A stretch of DNA of 64,000 nt from an uncultured Gammaproteobacteria bacterium (lineage in GTDB: Bacteria; Pseudomonadota; Gammaproteobacteria; UBA4575): the NCBI GenBank assembly GCA_951812785.1, contig OX638335.1, forward strand, positions 833,501-897,500, in the 5' to 3' direction. Made by a program: the position numbers and the translations under genes. Shown in pieces: positions 60,720 through 64,000 of this stretch (positions are counted from its first letter, which is position 1; every line of letters starts with the position of its first letter). A model generated the notes under the pieces. That model searched no databases. It was given only the letters and a program-made list of their open reading frames with translations, and had not been told where the DNA came from.

Positions 60720-61313
60720 TTATCTACGCCAGCATAATATTTTATTGTTGGCAGGCATTTCATATTCGGTTGATATCTGAAGATTATTTTTAAGTGCAAG
60801 TTGGTCCAGGTCATTCTTGTTTCTGATGCCGGATTCTGGGTCTCTATTTTTTAACCATTGATCAAAATGGCGATTACTTTTGCTGGTGTATTTTCCATTA
60901 GAATTAAACGGGCCGTATAAGCAAAATATACCAGCGTCGGTGAGCACTCGGTCTAATCCCGAAAATAAAGCTTCTATTTCATACCAATGCATGATGTGGG
61001 CAATATTTGCCGCATATGCGCCCTGATAACATTGCTGTGGCCAAGCCAAGTTGACGTCTAGTTCGATAGGCATCAGTGCATTTTGTGAATTTGTGTCATT
61101 AATCCACATGCGAATGCCGGCGAGCATTTCGTGCTTATCGCTGGATTGCCAATCAAGGTGCGGTAATTGTTGTGAGAAAAATGCGGCATGTTGTCCGGTC
61201 CCACTGCCAATTTCTAGCACTGTTTTTGTATGCTTGAATATTTGGCGAAGTACACTAAGAATTGCATCACGGTTTTCTTCAGCCGCTGGCGCGAAAGGTT
61301 TTTGGGGCATCAC
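60720..61313 (-). CDS. DUF938 SAM-dependent methyltransferase
   Basis: A 197-residue class I methyltransferase. It has the N-terminal KPFAPAAEENRDAILSVL, motif I VLEIGSGTGQHAAFFS, WQSSDKHEML and the DUF938-type ANIAHIMHWYEIEALF and FCLYGPFNSNGKYTSKSN blocks. Substrate unknown. It is 9 bases from the pgi start on the same strand, so it is likely co-transcribed with pgi. Confidence 0.92.
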   Translation of the reverse strand: MMPQKPFAPAAEENRDAILSVLRQIFKHTKTVLEIGSGTGQHAAFFSQQLPHLDWQSSDKHEMLAGIRMWINDTNSQNALMPIELDVNLAWPQQCYQGAYAANIAHIMHWYEIEALFSGLDRVLTDAGIFCLYGPFNSNGKYTSKSNRHFDQWLKNRDPESGIRNKNDLDQLALKNNLQISTEYEMPANNKILCWRR

Positions 61314-61322
61314 TGCAGTGAG

Positions 61323-62930
61323 TTAACTATTTTTGCGAATGTAATCGAGTAATGCTTGAGTGGAGCAGTCGGCGCTGGATAATTCTTTGTCGCTCTGCAT
61401 GGCTGGAAGAATTTTGCTGGTTAATGTTTTGCCAAGTTCGACACCCATCTGATCAAATGAATTGATGTTCCATATGATGCCTTGCACAAACACTTTATGT
61501 TCATAAAGCGCAAGAAGAGCGCCTAGTGTTGCCGGAGTGAGTGACTCACACATGATGGTGTTGCTAGGCCGATTTCCAGGGAAGGTCATATGCAGAGATA
61601 AATCTTTGACCATCTTACCAGTAATATTGTAGCTGGCTAATAATTCAATCGTTTCTTTTCTTGATCGTCCCATCATCATTGCTTGCGATTGAGCTAGCAT
61701 ATTGGAAAGTAAAATCTCGTGATGGTTTTTGTGATCATGCTCGGCTTTAGAGAATCCAATAAAGTCGCAGGGTACAGTGAGCGCGCCTTGATGCAGTAAC
61801 TGATGAAAAGAATGTTGCCCATTAGTGCCCGCATCTCCGAAGATAATTGGGCCGGTATTATAGTTTGCACGTTTGCCATCACGTGTGACGCCTTTGCCAT
61901 TACTCTCCATGTCGAGTTGTTGTAAATAACTCGGTAAGCTACGTAATCGATGATCATATGGCAGTACTGCATGATGTGGCATGCCTAAAAAGTTGATATA
62001 CCAAACACCGAGCAGTCCCATAATGACGGGTAAGTTCTTGTCTAATGGTGCTGTTTGGAAATGTTTATCCATTGTGTAAGCACCAGTCAATAAGCTGCGA
62101 AAATTCTGCATGCCTATTTGTAGTGCAAGTGGAAAGCCAACTGTGCTCCAGAGAGAGTAACGTCCACCCACCCAATCCCACATATTTAGAATATGGTCGG
62201 AATCTATACCAAAGGATTTAGCTGCTTCAGCATTTGACGTAATAGCAACAAATTGTTTGTGAACCGATCTGCGAATACCGCTTTTTTCTCTTAGCCATGC
62301 TGCTGCCGTTTCTGCGTTAGCAGTGGTTTCTTGAGTTGAAAAACTTTTGGAGACTACCACGAATAAAGTGTCTTCCGGTGCAATGTCTTTTAATACTTCA
62401 TCTAATAAATGAGCATCGACATTAGCGACGAAATGAATTTTTATACCTTTTTGAGTGAAATGCGTGAGCGCTTCACTGGCAAGCTTGGGCCCTAAGTAAG
62501 AACCGCCAATGCCAATTACTACAATGTCTTTGATGGGAGTGTCTTTATAGCTCAGCCATTTGCCATGATGAAGCTTATTACATAAACGTTCCATGCTTGC
62601 TAATTCAGTGTCAATTTCTTTGCTGACATGGGTGTGTACTGGGCTACGTAACGCTGTATGTAGTGCTGAGCGTTGTTCGGTGCTATTAACAATTTCGCCA
62701 GCGAACATTTTGTCGCGCCACTTTTCTACTTCGGCTGCTTTTGCAAGATTAAATAATAGAGAAAGGGTTTGTTCGATGACCCTATTTTTTGAGAAATCAA
62801 CAAGAACGGGATTTGATTGAATCGAGAATTTTTTGAAACGATTTGGATCTTCATCAAACAGCTGACGCATTTCTACATCACGCATGAGCGATGCGTGGTT
62901 AATCAATTTTTTCCAATGCGGGGCTATCAT
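61323..62930 (-). CDS. pgi: Glucose-6-phosphate isomerase
   Basis: Pgi interconverts glucose-6-phosphate and fructose-6-phosphate. The 535-residue protein has IGIGGSYLGPKLASEAL, the VVSKSFSTQETTAN phosphate loop, DWVGGRYSLWSTVGFP, the catalytic MESNGKGVTRDG and GDAGTNGQHSFHQLLHQG, and the late FDQMGVELGKTL with the active-site Gln and Lys. Slightly shorter than E. coli Pgi (549). Intact. Confidence 0.97.
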   Translation of the reverse strand: MIAPHWKKLINHASLMRDVEMRQLFDEDPNRFKKFSIQSNPVLVDFSKNRVIEQTLSLLFNLAKAAEVEKWRDKMFAGEIVNSTEQRSALHTALRSPVHTHVSKEIDTELASMERLCNKLHHGKWLSYKDTPIKDIVVIGIGGSYLGPKLASEALTHFTQKGIKIHFVANVDAHLLDEVLKDIAPEDTLFVVVSKSFSTQETTANAETAAAWLREKSGIRRSVHKQFVAITSNAEAAKSFGIDSDHILNMWDWVGGRYSLWSTVGFPLALQIGMQNFRSLLTGAYTMDKHFQTAPLDKNLPVIMGLLGVWYINFLGMPHHAVLPYDHRLRSLPSYLQQLDMESNGKGVTRDGKRANYNTGPIIFGDAGTNGQHSFHQLLHQGALTVPCDFIGFSKAEHDHKNHHEILLSNMLAQSQAMMMGRSRKETIELLASYNITGKMVKDLSLHMTFPGNRPSNTIMCESLTPATLGALLALYEHKVFVQGIIWNINSFDQMGVELGKTLTSKILPAMQSDKELSSADCSTQALLDYIRKNS

Positions 62931-63082
62931 CTGCGGATAATACTAGGATTTAAAAACAATTGAGCAGTATGTTTGAGTTGGTTTATGCCGTTTATCAGAC
63001 TAAGGGCGGGAAATGATTAATGGTTAATATCATATCAAGGAAAGATTATTAATGGAGGAACTGTGTGGAAAATTTTGAGCAT

Positions 63083-63114
63083 AAAAAAAGCGGACTAAAA
63101 AGCCCGCTTTTTTT
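63083..63114 (-). terminator. Intrinsic terminator after the 34-codon gene
   Basis: AAAAAAAGCGG (63083-63093) pairs with CCGCTTTTTTT (63104-63114). The A and T runs flank the stem on both sides. On the minus strand it lies 17 bases after the small ORF stop and before pgi. Confidence 0.85.
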
Positions 63115-63130
63115 ATGAAATGCGCCCGAA

Positions 63131-63235
63131 TTATCGGTAAATAGTGCCGTTCTTAAGATGTGAGAATAGGTTTAACTGCGCTGCTATATTGATTACAAAT
63201 GCAAGTACTACGAAACCAACTACAAACCATGCCAT
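63131..63235 (-). CDS. 34-residue single-span membrane peptide
   Basis: A short frame with ATG at 63235, a strong CAGGAG site 8 bases upstream, and TAA at 63131. The product begins MAWFVVGFVVLAFVINIAAQ, one membrane helix, then a short polar tail (LNLFSHLKNGTIYR). A clear intrinsic terminator follows. Good ribosome binding site, membrane-type sequence and own terminator make it a credible gene. No family recognised. Confidence 0.65.
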   Translation of the reverse strand: MAWFVVGFVVLAFVINIAAQLNLFSHLKNGTIYR

Positions 63236-63289
63236 ATGTATTCTCCTGAAATTTTGTTAATGACTTTGTATAGCTTCAAGTATACACAA

Positions 63290-64000
63290 TTAAGGCATTG
63301 GGAAAAGTATGTTGTCTATCAAACGAGTCTCTCCTAACCAAGCGGCGGCTAAAACCACAATTTCTCTAGTGGAATCACTAATTGGCTGTAAATTAATCGC
63401 ATCTCGAATATTGAAATATTCAACGCGCATGCTATGTTTTTCTAAATGAGAATATGCTGATGTTTCTAATAAAGAGATTGTCTCAATAGAAAATTGTTTT
63501 TTTACTCGTTCTAAATTGGAATATAGATGATGAGCCAGCTCACGTTGCTTAGGGCTTAGGTGCGTGTTGCGTGAGCTCATTGCCAGTCCATCTGCTTCTC
63601 GCTCAGTTTTTCCCGCAACGATATTTATATGGAAGTTAAGCTCGTTTACCATGCGGCGAATAATTAATAGCTGCTGGTAATCTTTATTGCCAAACACGGC
63701 AACATCAGGCGTCAGAATATTAAATAATTTGCAAACAATTGTGCATACGCCTTCAAAATGTCCTGGACGAAAGCGGCCATCAAATTCTTCGGTTAATTCA
63801 GGGATAAGTATTTTTGGAGCTGATTGTATTCCATGAGGGTAAAGTGATTCTGTGTGGGGAGTAAAAACAGCATCAACATTAAGAGCCTGTAATTGCGCTA
63901 TATCAGTGTCTAACGTCCTTGGGTAATGAGCGAAGTCACTTTCTTGATTAAACTGCAGCGGATTCACAAAAATAGACACAACGACACATTGGCCTAATGA
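63290..64000 (-). CDS. panC: Pantothenate synthetase, N-terminus outside window
   Basis: PanC joins pantoate and beta-alanine. The frame is open to the window end, so about the first 50 residues are missing. Visible motifs: VVVSIFVNPLQFNQESDFAH, YPRTLDTDIAQL, GRFRPGHFEGVCTIVCKLFN, FGNKDYQQLLIIRRMV and the KMSKS-like DGLAMSSRNTHLSPKQR. The C-terminus is complete at 63290. Confidence 0.95.
   Translation of the reverse strand, partial: SLGQCVVVSIFVNPLQFNQESDFAHYPRTLDTDIAQLQALNVDAVFTPHTESLYPHGIQSAPKILIPELTEEFDGRFRPGHFEGVCTIVCKLFNILTPDVAVFGNKDYQQLLIIRRMVNELNFHINIVAGKTEREADGLAMSSRNTHLSPKQRELAHHLYSNLERVKKQFSIETISLLETSAYSHLEKHSMRVEYFNIRDAINLQPISDSTREIVVLAAAWLGETRLIDNILFPMP

Overview
The window looks like a chromosomal segment of an AT-rich gammaproteobacterium. 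The evidence is bamB-der, zipA (a gammaproteobacterial division gene), and two stretches that keep the order of the E. coli chromosome: nnr-tsaE-ami-mutL-miaA-hfq-hflX-hflK-hflC-DUF2065-purA and rnr-rlmB-rpsF-rpsR-DUF2232-rplI-dnaB-alr. The species cannot be named from the sequence alone. No rRNA operon and no CRISPR array was seen. One tRNA (elongator Met) is present.

Layout. 1-17.2 kb (mostly + strand): 3' end of bamB, der, an aminotransferase, a broken cysZ and queF on the minus strand, then smc-zipA-ligA, an isolated lpxA, a broken mpl, a broken LON-domain gene, a thioredoxin, an ABC exporter and a DyP peroxidase. 17.3-20.8 kb: a Fur box in front of a broken hemP, an unexplained structured intergenic stretch, then a bufferin-type RiPP operon. 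That operon has a DUF2282 precursor with four Cys, a DUF692 iron oxygenase, a DUF2063 partner, an ECF sigma factor and a membrane-anchored putative anti-sigma, preceded by an ECF-like promoter. 20.8-25 kb: hemL-thiE-thiD (minus), rubredoxin, and a PfkB sugar/nucleoside kinase. 25.4-27.2 kb: tRNA-Met followed by a 1.7-kb insert bounded by a 16-bp repeat of the tRNA 3' end and carrying a DUF3800 gene. 27.5-35.2 kb (minus): alr to rnr. 35.3-41.6 kb: an accessory, decaying zone with a SPOR protein, a peptidoglycan-binding repeat protein with two in-frame TGA codons, two frameshifted phage-like genes, a fatty acid hydroxylase and a dead IS481-type element whose end has replaced the 3' end of purA. 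41.5-56.3 kb: the purA-to-nnr superoperon, interrupted by a RibD_C reductase and sohB. 56.4-64 kb: queG, ydbH-ynbE-ydbL, a DUF938 methyltransferase, pgi, an unlisted 34-codon membrane peptide gene and the start-truncated panC.

Two themes stand out. First, the bufferin locus: the precursor, maturation enzyme, partner and regulatory pair are adjacent and intact, so this is probably a self-regulated metal-stress (likely copper) RiPP system. Second, selective gene decay: cysZ, mpl, the LON gene, hemP, the peptidoglycan-binding gene, two phage-like genes and the IS transposase carry nonsense codons or one-base frameshifts, whereas the essential genes (der, smc, ligA, dnaB, rnr, ribosomal proteins and others) show none. 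That pattern fits real pseudogene formation in a lineage with relaxed selection better than random sequencing error, although several lesions lie in homopolymers and should be re-read.
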